A DNA stretch of 64,000 nt. It comes from Streptococcus sp. 263_SSPC. GTDB lineage: Bacteria > Bacillota > Bacilli > Lactobacillales > Aerococcaceae. Both the position numbers and the translations under genes were made by a program. This document shows, piece by piece, positions 42,590 to 50,885 of this stretch. Every line of letters starts with the position of its first letter. Positions within the stretch are counted from its first letter, which is position 1. Where the stretch lies: contig NZ_JVNU01000025.1 of NCBI RefSeq assembly GCF_001071995.1, positions 172-64,171 on the forward strand, given 5' to 3'. Under the pieces are notes generated by a model, which had not been told where the DNA came from, did not search any database, and saw only the letters and a list, made by a program, of their open reading frames with translations.

Positions 42590-42740
42590 GTTTCTGGTGC
42601 CGTTTCAATTTTGTCATTCCCTTGCGAAAATGGTTTGTATGAAACTGTAGACTGCACTGCCTTGAGTCATCCGCCGAGTATTTCGATAAACTCATTCCTC
42701 GTCACCTGCTTTTTCAAACAGGCCTGGCGCTATCCTTGTC
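42590..42740 (-). promoter_or_regulatory. glmS ribozyme-riboswitch
   Basis: On the minus strand the leader contains the conserved self-cleaving core: AGCGCCAGGCCTG at the cleavage site (between 42731 and 42730), GGTGACGAGG, GAGTTTATCGAAATACTCG and GCGGATGACTC, followed by P3/P4-like pairing (GGGAATG and GAAACGGCACC). Glucosamine-6-phosphate binding triggers cleavage and decay of the mRNA. A further hairpin (AGAGGCCTGAATGAGACCTCT, 42548-42570) lies between ribozyme and ribosome binding site. The 3' limit is approximate. Confidence 0.93.
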
Positions 42741-42781
42741 GCTTCCTTCCAAAGCTTTCATAAATTTTCAGAAACATTTAC

Positions 42782-42810
42782 ATCATACCCGATGACCACT
42801 CCAAAAACAA
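42782..42810 (-). promoter_or_regulatory. glmS promoter
   Basis: TTGTTT (42805-42810) and TATGAT (42782-42787) on the minus strand with a 17-base spacer; transcription would start about 45 bases upstream of the ribozyme cleavage site. Confidence 0.7.
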
Positions 42811-43023
42811 CTAATTTTCCTTTTTCCTAACCTTTTCCATACCAAAACTTAACGCCACCCCTCCTCAAACCGCACTACCATCGCATTCCTAGGCACCAAT
42901 CTCTTAAGAACCACTTTGCTAAACTTTCCTAATTCTTCAACAGTAAACTTCCGAAACTTTTGTGTTTTTATCTCCCTGCACAAATGAAATTGTCAGCCAT
43001 GAAACGCACACACCCTGTCCTAT

Positions 43024-43060
43024 CCCTCTCCCTCTCTCTCTCCCTCTCCCTCTCCCTCTC
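43024..43060. repeat. CCCTCT hexanucleotide microsatellite
   Basis: About six imperfect units of CCCTCT with one CTCT interruption, a purine/pyrimidine-pure tract of about 37 bases. It lies about 215 bases upstream of the glmS promoter. The remaining non-coding sequence 42811-43140 is AT-rich and shows no gene. Confidence 0.85.
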
Positions 43061-43140
43061 AAAAAGAATACCAGTTTGTCGTGAGTGGTGAAAGGCACAC
43101 ATGATGTTCATTTTCTTTTTAGCTCAACTATTCATTCAAA

Positions 43141-43335
43141 AATAGCTATTAACCGGGTTTTGGATTCTATAATAGCAATAATAGCGAGTGTACTCGAAAC
43201 GAATTACTGCCTCTGGGGATTTTATTCCCTAGAGGCAGTTTGAGAGTCGAGAGGAACTGAGACCTTAGGCTCAGTCCGGTACAGCTATTATCGCTATTAT
43301 GAAGATATCCAAAAACCTTCGGTTAATAGCTATAT
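43141..43335 (+). repeat. Dispersed palindromic element, copy I
   Basis: Outer arms AATAGCTATTAACC / GGTTAATAGCTAT, then TTTTGGAT / ATCCAAAA and ATAGCAATAATAGC / GCTATTATCGCTAT. Inner hairpins CTGCCTCTGGGGA / TCCCTAGAGGCAG and CTGAGACCTTAGGCTCAG, with GAATTA, GAGAGGAACTGAGAC and CCGGTAC. Its right end abuts the guaB stop, so it is the only candidate terminator of guaB. Confidence 0.9.
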
Positions 43336-44817
<1,482 letters not shown>

Positions 44818-44850
44818 TCAAACCTCCAGTGATTGAATTTATTAACGAAT

Positions 44851-44878
44851 AATATACCACTTTTAAAAGAAAAAGCAA
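44851..44878 (-). promoter_or_regulatory. guaB promoter
   Basis: TTGCTT (44873-44878) and TATATT (44851-44856), spacer 16 bases, on the minus strand. Confidence 0.7.
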
Positions 44879-45025
44879 GCTTTTCTATAGAAAAACCTGT
44901 TAATTCATGGAAGTTTCATCTTTCATTGTTCGTTTTTTAAAATTAATAATAAAAAATTTTTAAAAGCCTGTTTTCCTTGCCTGAATCGTGATAGACTTAA
45001 AAGGATAAAGGAAAGGTGATTAATT

Positions 45026-45736
45026 ATGAAAAAAGAACTTATGACTACGCTAGTACTGAGCCTACTTCTCTTTGGTTGTTCTAACAAAACTACATCCTCC
45101 GAGACCACTTCTAAATCCTCTCAAGCTACTACACAAACTGTTACAACTCAAAGCACTACATCAACAACTGTCGCAACAACACAAAACAATCCTACTCCTA
45201 ACGGAATGGCGGATACGTCTCTTGGTTTAGATATTGTCGTAAATAAAAAACATGCACTTCCAGCTGATTATGCACCTGGAGAGAATCCTACAGCAGTTGC
45301 ACAACTCAAAAAACTCATTCACAAAATGCAAGAATTAGGATATCCTATTAACAACTCATATAGTGGATATCGTTCTTATGAGTATCAAACAAAGCTATAT
45401 AATAACTACGTCGCTCAAGAAGGTAAAAAAGCCGCAGATACTTACTCAGCTCGCCCTGGGTATAGCGAGCACCAAACTGGGCTTGCCTTCGATATCCTCG
45501 ATTCATCTGGTAATTTACTAGAAGGTGACCAGTATAAAGACGCTATCCATTGGCTTCATACGCACGCCCACGAATATGGTTTCATCGTTCGCTTCCAAGA
45601 AGGAAAAGAAGCTATTACTGGGTATATCCCTGAAGCATGGCACTTGCGTTATGTAGGAGACAGGGCAACGGATATTTATAACTCAGGCCTTTCTCTCGAA
45701 GAATACTTTGGAGTTCCTGGCGGGGATTATGAATAG
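45026..45736 (+). CDS. D-alanyl-D-alanine carboxypeptidase lipoprotein, VanY/M15B type
   Basis: 236 residues with AGGAAAGGTG upstream. Lipoprotein signal with Cys at residue 18 (LLLFGC), a Ser/Thr linker to about residue 55, then the M15B peptidase: SGYRSYEYQ, the zinc motif SEHQTGLAFDI (SxHxxGxAxD) and EAWHLRYVG with the last ligand. It trims the terminal D-Ala from peptidoglycan stem peptides outside the cell. There is no vancomycin-resistance operon nearby, so a housekeeping wall-maturation role is likely. Confidence 0.94.
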   Translation: MKKELMTTLVLSLLLFGCSNKTTSSETTSKSSQATTQTVTTQSTTSTTVATTQNNPTPNGMADTSLGLDIVVNKKHALPADYAPGENPTAVAQLKKLIHKMQELGYPINNSYSGYRSYEYQTKLYNNYVAQEGKKAADTYSARPGYSEHQTGLAFDILDSSGNLLEGDQYKDAIHWLHTHAHEYGFIVRFQEGKEAITGYIPEAWHLRYVGDRATDIYNSGLSLEEYFGVPGGDYE

Positions 45737-45761
45737 GATACGAGGCAGAAAGACAGACGCA

Positions 45762-45792
45762 AAAAACGGATTCACAGTGTGAGTCCGTTTTG
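45762..45792 (+). terminator. Terminator of the VanY-type gene
   Basis: AAAACGGATTCACA / TGTGAGTCCGTTTT, immediately after the gene; outer GAAAGAC / GTCTTTC can extend the stem. Confidence 0.85.
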
Positions 45793-45809
45793 CTTCGTAG
45801 TCTTTCGCC

Positions 45810-45969
45810 CGCACAGTTTATTAGACTTTCTTGAATCACGAGTGCTGAAAAGAAAGTCAATAAACCACTGCGAAGAACGCTCAGGACTGAATCACTGGGC
45901 TGATATGCCGCAAGGGACTTTGAAAAAGTCGTGCGGACATATCAGGAAGTGGACGTCAGTCCTGTGAGC
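45810..45969. other. Two adjacent rod-like hairpins of unknown nature
   Basis: Rod 1 (45810-45872): GTTTATTAGACTTTCTT pairs with AAGAAAGTCAATAAAC, extended by CGCA / TGCG. Rod 2 (45879-45969): GCTCAGGACTGA / TCAGTCCTGTGAGC, then CTGATATGCCGCA / TGCGGACATATCAG, then GACTTT / AAAGTC closing on GAA. It could be a structured RNA or a decayed mobile palindrome. It does not share the motifs of the dispersed element family. Confidence 0.6.
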
Positions 45970-46007
45970 CCGAGTTCAACTACACGGAATAATCGCAAAA
46001 ACAACAA

Positions 46008-46040
46008 AAGCTACCTTGTTTTTCTACAAGGTAGCTTCTT
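46008..46040 (-). terminator. Terminator next to the left direct repeat
   Basis: AAGCTACCTTG / CAAGGTAGCTT with a T-rich loop. A near-identical hairpin lies at 48576-48606. Confidence 0.85.
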
Positions 46041-46041
46041 T

Positions 46042-46068
46042 TAATACACTTCATAATTTGTAATCAGC
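46042..46068 (-). repeat. Left 27-bp direct repeat (relic of the 49384 gene 3' end)
   Basis: 27 bases are identical to 49385-49411, the last codons (LITNYEVY) of the permuted-papain-like gene, and run into a TAA stop in frame here too. With its copy it brackets the DUF4336/DUF6110/metal-ATPase module. Confidence 0.85.
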
Positions 46069-46080
46069 TGAAACAAAAAT

Positions 46081-46110
46081 AAAAAGCAAGGTGAATTCAC
46101 CTTGCTTTTT
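46081..46110 (-). terminator. Terminator of the P-type ATPase operon
   Basis: AAAAAGCAAGGTGAA followed by its reverse complement, with T run on the minus strand. Confidence 0.93.
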
Positions 46111-46116
46111 ATTTTA

Positions 46117-48174
46117 TTATTGAATATACGTCAAACTCTTACCAATAATGAACGTTGTGGTCACATTATGTAACACCGCTAATAGACTAGGAGAAACAAT
46201 ATCAATCAAACCTAATCCCATTAAGAACGAATTAATACCTACTGTATGTTTTAAATTGGCATCTAATTGGCGATTCAGTTGTTCGGTTATATTTTCCAAA
46301 ACCTCTAATCCCGTTAATTGTTCATTTAAGAATAAGATATCGCTGGCTTGACGAGCAATATCTGAAGCACCTGCCATAACAATACCAACATTTGCAAGAG
46401 AGAGTGCAGCAGAATCATTAATTCCGTCTCCAATCATCAAAACATGATGACCTTCCTCTTGAAGCTGCTCAATTACTTGATGCTTTTGTTCTGGCTTCAC
46501 TTGTGTATAAACTCTGTCAAATGGAATCAGCGAGCAAATTGTTTCTGTACGTTTTTGTGTATCCCCTGTAAGAAGTACAATCTGTTTTCCTTTTTCTTTT
46601 AACTCTTTCAATAATACAATTGCTTCTCCTCTTAACGGAGTATCAATAAGGAAAATGGCAATTAATTTTCCGTCATAACTTAAATAAAGTAAGTTATATT
46701 TTTGGCTATATTCTTCAATCACTGCTTTTTGCTCATTGGAAATAGTCGTCTTCTCATCTTCTAATAATTCCAAACTTCCGATGACGACTCTTTTTCCATC
46801 AATCGATGATACGATTCCTTTTGAAGCTACGTGAGTTAATTTCCCATGCATTTCCTCATGTTCAATCCCCTCATCTTCTGCCTTCTTAACAACAGCCGTC
46901 GCAATCGGGTGGTAAAAATGTTCCTCCAAACAAGCTGCAATTCGTAAAACTTCCTCATCATCATATCCTTCATACGCAATAATTCGTTGAATTTTTGGAA
47001 CTCCAGTTGTCAATGTTCCTGTTTTATCAAAAACAAAAGTATCAACTTGTGCATATTCATCTAAAGAATTAGATCCTTTAATGACAATTCCCTGATTAGA
47101 AGCTGCTTTAATGGCTGTTAAATAAGTTGCTGGTGAAGATAATTTTAACGCACATGAATAATCCACTAATAGGAAAGTGAGTGCTTTAGAGACTGAGCGT
47201 GTGAATAAATAAGTCAGCGCCATCCCGATGAAATTATATTTCACTAATCCGTCAGCTTTTTCCATTAATTGCTTTTGCTGTTTCGATTGATGAAATTCAC
47301 TCGATTTAATCAGCTGAACAATTTGCTGCAAGCGTAAGTTTTGTTGCTTATTCGTCACTTCTACTAGTAGCTCGCCATGCTCTACAACTGTATTAGCGTA
47401 GACCATATCCCCAATCTTCTTAGCGACAGGGAAAGACTCACCTGTTAATGAACTTTCATTTAAGTAGCCTCTTCCATTGACCACTCTTCCGTCAAAGTAA
47501 ATTTCTTGACCTTCTGTGGCTACAAAAACATCTCCTACTTCAACATGATTGCTCATTTTTTTGAAGCGCTCGCCCTCTTTTTCAATCCATATCTCGTAAA
47601 TATTATTCGTTAAATTCTTTTCAAGTTCTTCAATGGATTTCTTTTGGGACCAGTCATCTAAATCGTCTCCTAAATTTAATAGGAACATAATCATATCTGC
47701 AGTCTTATGATCTCCCATCGCCATAGAAGTTGATATCGCCACAAAATCGAGTAAACTCATAGAAAGTTTTTTCTCGCAAATTGATTGGAAAGCAGCCTTT
47801 CCAAACTTCACCATTTTCATAAGTATCCATCCCATACGAATAGGTGTTGGAAGAAGGACTTTTGAAAGCATTCTTCTATAAAGATGCATTGAAATAATAT
47901 CATATGGTGAAGAAGCGACTAGCCACTCGGTTTCTTTTTGTTTTTCAATTACGTTCTCCATTTGAATCAAAGATAAAAACCTTTGAACTTGTTGAACTTT
48001 CCCTTGAGTAAAATAAACTCCTACATGTTTTAAATCTTTATAAAAGTGCAGTTTTTCAATACCTGAGACTGTGCAAGCTAGTTCCTCTAAATACATTTGG
48101 ACTGAATGCGGACATGTAAAAGGGAGTTCTAAACGTACTCTAGAGTTTGATTGATGTTTAATAATAAACTTCAT
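46117..48174 (-). CDS. Heavy-metal-type P-type ATPase with an SCA membrane motif
   Basis: 685 residues. Phosphorylation motif DKTGTLTTG, actuator TGES (SSLTGESFPV), ATP-site HP motif YHPIATAV, hinge GDGINDSAAL. The metal-site helix reads VDYSCALKLSSPATY, so the CPC or SPC of classical copper or zinc pumps is replaced by Ser-Cys-Ala. The N-terminal 70 residues look like a degenerate HMA fold without the CxxC pair. It should export a transition metal; the ion is not predictable, though manganese or zinc-type pumps are plausible. Start overlaps the DUF6110 stop (TAATG). Confidence 0.88.
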   Translation of the reverse strand: MKFIIKHQSNSRVRLELPFTCPHSVQMYLEELACTVSGIEKLHFYKDLKHVGVYFTQGKVQQVQRFLSLIQMENVIEKQKETEWLVASSPYDIISMHLYRRMLSKVLLPTPIRMGWILMKMVKFGKAAFQSICEKKLSMSLLDFVAISTSMAMGDHKTADMIMFLLNLGDDLDDWSQKKSIEELEKNLTNNIYEIWIEKEGERFKKMSNHVEVGDVFVATEGQEIYFDGRVVNGRGYLNESSLTGESFPVAKKIGDMVYANTVVEHGELLVEVTNKQQNLRLQQIVQLIKSSEFHQSKQQKQLMEKADGLVKYNFIGMALTYLFTRSVSKALTFLLVDYSCALKLSSPATYLTAIKAASNQGIVIKGSNSLDEYAQVDTFVFDKTGTLTTGVPKIQRIIAYEGYDDEEVLRIAACLEEHFYHPIATAVVKKAEDEGIEHEEMHGKLTHVASKGIVSSIDGKRVVIGSLELLEDEKTTISNEQKAVIEEYSQKYNLLYLSYDGKLIAIFLIDTPLRGEAIVLLKELKEKGKQIVLLTGDTQKRTETICSLIPFDRVYTQVKPEQKHQVIEQLQEEGHHVLMIGDGINDSAALSLANVGIVMAGASDIARQASDILFLNEQLTGLEVLENITEQLNRQLDANLKHTVGINSFLMGLGLIDIVSPSLLAVLHNVTTTFIIGKSLTYIQ

Positions 48175-48452
48175 TATTTTTCACTAGTTTCTACTACTAA
48201 TTCTGCACTTTTTTCTTCAGCATATAAGTCTTTTGCTTCTTCTAAGACATCATCTGCATGTTGTTTTACAGTAGAAACAGTTGCGTCAATACCATCTTTT
48301 AATTTATAAGAAGTAGCAACCGCTTTAGCATATACATGTTTTGCGTCTTTGCTCGCTAATAGTTTTAATCCTAACGATCCAAATAAAACTCCTCCCGCAA
48401 ATACACTTGATTTTTTAGCAAATTTTCCTAAACTAATAAGTTCTTTAATCAT
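48174..48452 (-). CDS. Small membrane-associated protein, DUF6110-like
   Basis: The ATG at 48452 sits after a GGAGG (inside the longer frame), giving 92 residues. One hydrophobic glycine-rich segment (VFAGGVLFGSLGLKLLAS) and a long charged helix with Thr/Ser/Val heptads. The family, often called DUF6110, is typically encoded directly before this kind of P-type ATPase, so it is probably a partner or metal-delivery accessory. Translationally coupled to the ATPase. Confidence 0.75.
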   Translation of the reverse strand: MIKELISLGKFAKKSSVFAGGVLFGSLGLKLLASKDAKHVYAKAVATSYKLKDGIDATVSTVKQHADDVLEEAKDLYAEEKSAELVVETSEK

Positions 48453-48575
48453 TATGATTACCTCCATTTTTTCTAATTAGAATTATTCAATTCTTACTAT
48501 AGTATACCGATTTAAACTCCGACTTTCAATAATGAAAAACTTAAGATTCTCTTGATTTCTTTCGCTTTCAAACTA

Positions 48576-48606
48576 AAAACTACCTTGTTTTTCTACAAGG
48601 TAGCTT
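48576..48606 (-). terminator. Terminator of the DUF4336 gene
   Basis: AAACTACCTTG / CAAGGTAGCTT around TTTTTCTA, overlapping the stop codon of the gene; nearly the same as the hairpin at 46008-46040. Confidence 0.8.
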
Positions 48607-49360
48607 ATTTTTTCTCTAACCAAAAGAATGCCTGTGGTAATTTTTCCTCAGCATTTCCAATAAAACATTTTCCATGTGCAAATAGAACATTGACAGGATT
48701 CCACGCTTTTATTTGTTGATAACACTTTTGAGCTGTTTCCTTATTAAAAAAGAATGTCATTCTTAAATCTCTTGGAGTATGCCCGTTTGGATATGCATTA
48801 TCCCCGATTTTAAACAAGAAACGATGCAAACATGAACACTCTTCTCCAACTTCAATATTCTCAATTAAGTCCGTTAGAATTAACGTTTTACTCTTTTTGT
48901 GGAAAAATACTGACTCTTCTATAACGGCACTTCCTTCAAACGGAAGATAATCAATTTCATCTAGCCAACTAATGTCGATTGTTTTATCTAAGATTGTATA
49001 ACTTTCAATGGATTGGAAGCTGTCAAAAATTTTCTCCAATCCTTTTGTCGCCCAAAGTTTCGCATCCGGATAGGCTTGACTCCACTCTTCCATATATACG
49101 TAATGCAATTTATTTGGAGCAACTATATGCTTCACATGGCCCAACGCATCGATTTCACTTCGCAACTGCGGTGTTAAATGAATAGGAGAATGCATCCATA
49201 AGTCATTATTTTCCAATTGCACCACTGTCATTCGAGTGCTAAATGGTACTTGAGTAATTTTAAAATTCATCTCAACAATTTCACCATCAACAATCCAGAT
49301 ACCCTCATCGATAGTCTTTAATGTATATAATGGCTCATATAATTTCACTGAACATTTCAT
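48605..49360 (-). CDS. DUF4336 family protein (metallo-beta-lactamase-like fold)
   Basis: 251 residues. FSTRMTVVQLENNDLWMHSP, HIVAPNKLHYVYMEEW, LILTDLIENI, the GHTPRDLRMTFF motif and a C-terminal FAHGKCF correspond to the DUF4336 pattern, a divergent member of the metallo-beta-lactamase superfamily that keeps some ligand positions. Enzymatic activity is unknown. It lies between the permuted-papain-like gene and the metal-ATPase genes, within the 27-bp direct repeats. Confidence 0.8.
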   Translation of the reverse strand: MKCSVKLYEPLYTLKTIDEGIWIVDGEIVEMNFKITQVPFSTRMTVVQLENNDLWMHSPIHLTPQLRSEIDALGHVKHIVAPNKLHYVYMEEWSQAYPDAKLWATKGLEKIFDSFQSIESYTILDKTIDISWLDEIDYLPFEGSAVIEESVFFHKKSKTLILTDLIENIEVGEECSCLHRFLFKIGDNAYPNGHTPRDLRMTFFFNKETAQKCYQQIKAWNPVNVLFAHGKCFIGNAEEKLPQAFFWLEKK

Positions 49361-49383
49361 ATAAATTCACCAATTTTTATAGA

Positions 49384-50094
49384 CTAATACACTTCATAAT
49401 TTGTAATCAGCGGTGAGTTTTTCTTTAGAAGTTTTTGGAGCCGTTTATGGTATTGCGCAGGGAAGACCATATTTGTGGCACGCAACTCTCTTTCACGCAA
49501 CACTTTTGCCACGTGATCCGCGAAGCTAAGACAGTTTCTCGTCCAACCATTATAGGTCATGAACTTCGAACGATTGAATTTATAGAACACGGTGTCCATC
49601 TGTTGCGCCATGAAATACACATACATCTCTTCAAAGCGGTCAAAGGTCGGATTATAGTAATTCGCTTCTCCCGTTGGACGCCACTGTGTTGTCGGCTCTA
49701 AAATCTTATTCAAGTACGCATGAATGGCATCCATCTGTTCATCCGTCACAGCAATCGTATAAATATGCAACGCTTTTTGGTAGTGGTTTTTACAAAAGAG
49801 CATATACTCTTCGCGCGGTGCCTTAATCAGAACTCCTTCAGCAATCCAGCCGCCGAGCTTCAAGTCGCGCTCATCGTAGTTCCCATAAGAATAGACGTAG
49901 CCATCGATACATAAATCCACATGCCCAAGAGGTCCATTCCCACGCTCAGCCACATGCACAAAAATCTCGAAACGACTCTTAGCGGTCGGTGGGTACGCAA
50001 TTGGATAAGGGACAAACGGGTCTGGCATATTTACTTTTGGGAATGAGCGTAGTACTTTTCGTACAACCTTCTCCATTAATTTCTTCTCTGCCAT
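49384..50094 (-). CDS. Permuted papain-like cysteine-hydrolase-type protein
   Basis: 236 residues from the ATG at 50094 (GAGGAG six bases upstream). GNGPLGHVDLCIDGYVYSYG near residue 55-75 and GWTRNCLSFADHV near 190 give a His-then-Cys order like permuted NlpC/P60-papain proteins. It has the same domain as the C-terminal half of the 38508-39803 protein, including SFGNYD/SYGNYD and a shared late Asn-Cys, but no membrane helices. The last nine codons are duplicated at 46042. Substrate unknown; lipid or peptide amide are possibilities. Confidence 0.72.
   Translation of the reverse strand: MAEKKLMEKVVRKVLRSFPKVNMPDPFVPYPIAYPPTAKSRFEIFVHVAERGNGPLGHVDLCIDGYVYSYGNYDERDLKLGGWIAEGVLIKAPREEYMLFCKNHYQKALHIYTIAVTDEQMDAIHAYLNKILEPTTQWRPTGEANYYNPTFDRFEEMYVYFMAQQMDTVFYKFNRSKFMTYNGWTRNCLSFADHVAKVLRERELRATNMVFPAQYHKRLQKLLKKNSPLITNYEVY
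49385..49411 (-). repeat. Right 27-bp direct repeat
   Basis: Identical to 46042-46068 and here the genuine 3' end of the permuted-papain-like gene. Distance between copies is 3343 bases. Confidence 0.85.
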
Positions 50095-50240
50095 CACAAA
50101 CTCCTCACACTGTCAATAGGCCTATTGTAGCATAAATTCACGGTGTGTTCAGTTACTTTTTATAAAAAGTCCTTTCTTAATAAAATTTCATATTTTATAT
50201 TGAACAGGTATTTTTAATTCAGCAGCACAGGTAAAATATA

Positions 50241-50600
50241 ATGAGCGAAAAAGTAGTAGGAATATTAAACGATAAAATTATAAACCTTTTAAATCTCGAT
50301 CCTGATTTGGAAGGAAAAGAAATTTTTCTTTCTTCTAAACGGAAAAAGCATATGAAAAAACATAAAAGAGAATTTTTGGATTTTGAAAAGAGTTTCAATG
50401 AAATACATCTGGTTATTAACGAGCCTAACTACGTTGGTTTACACCCAGATGGTCAATCCATTCAGTTCATTAAAGTGACAAAGGAAAATGTTCTGTTAGC
50501 TGTTAAATTAGACAAAGCTCTAGATGTAAGAACAATGTACGTTATTACCGATAATAAACTCCAAAACTATTTGAATAGTGGACGAATTAAAAAGTTTTAA
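50241..50600 (+). CDS. PBECR-like (Barnase-EndoU-ColicinE5/D-RelE superfamily) nuclease domain protein
   Basis: 119 residues. After 30 residues comes FLSSKRKKHMKKHKREFLD, then EIHLVINEPNYVGLHP, a basic/hydrophobic strand QFIKVTKENVLLAVKLD and YVITDNKLQNYLNSGRIKKF. This pattern resembles PBECR-type nucleases found in phage polyvalent proteins and toxins, from memory. Such proteins usually cleave RNA. It has no immunity or antitoxin protein beside it; a small RNA gene begins just after its stop. The ribosome binding site (AGGT) is weak. Confidence 0.55.
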   Translation: MSEKVVGILNDKIINLLNLDPDLEGKEIFLSSKRKKHMKKHKREFLDFEKSFNEIHLVINEPNYVGLHPDGQSIQFIKVTKENVLLAVKLDKALDVRTMYVITDNKLQNYLNSGRIKKF

Positions 50601-50607
50601 GTATAAT
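50579..50607 (+). promoter_or_regulatory. Promoter of the small RNA gene
   Basis: TATAAT (50602-50607) with TGGACG (50579-50584) 17 bases upstream. The -35 box is inside the PBECR gene and the -10 begins two bases after its stop. Confidence 0.75.
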
Positions 50608-50613
50608 ATATTT

Positions 50614-50731
50614 ACAAAGAACATTGAGGATAGAACAGGCAGCTATCGCACCCTTGTGGTCTGAAAGAGATGTGGAAAGGTCACTCCACCAATGTTCACT
50701 TTGATAAAGCGGTCTTCGGACTGCTTTTTTT
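50614..50731 (+). ncRNA. Candidate structured small RNA
   Basis: About 118 bases between a consensus promoter and a terminator (AAGCGGTC, TTCG loop, GACTGCTT, seven T). A closing stem GAACATTG / CAATGTTC encloses GATAG / CTATC and GTGG / CCAC hairpins. No open frame with a ribosome binding site fits. It matches no RNA family I recognise. Given its position it could be a regulator or antitoxin of the PBECR protein, or an unrelated sRNA. Confidence 0.65.
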
Positions 50732-50743
50732 ATTTTACACAAC

Positions 50744-50776
50744 AAAAAACCTCCCGTCAGAAACGGGAGGAAAAAA
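50744..50776 (-). terminator. Terminator of the flavoprotein gene
   Basis: CCTCCCGT / ACGGGAGG with A and T runs on both sides; works on the minus strand for the gene at 50886. Confidence 0.9.
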
Positions 50777-50885
50777 GGATAGAGTTTTATTTACTTGGGA
50801 GTAAATAATTCTTATTTGGGAATACAATTACTATAACCAAGTTTTATGAAGAAATTGTGACGTTTAATCCCAATTTTCTAGAAAT

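Noticed and set aside
43024-43060. CCCTCT tract as a CRISPR-like array
   Set aside because: Unit is six bases with no spacers; a simple microsatellite.
45779-45967. Plus-strand frame of 62 codons over the rod-like structures
   Set aside because: No ribosome binding site and composition dictated by the palindromes.
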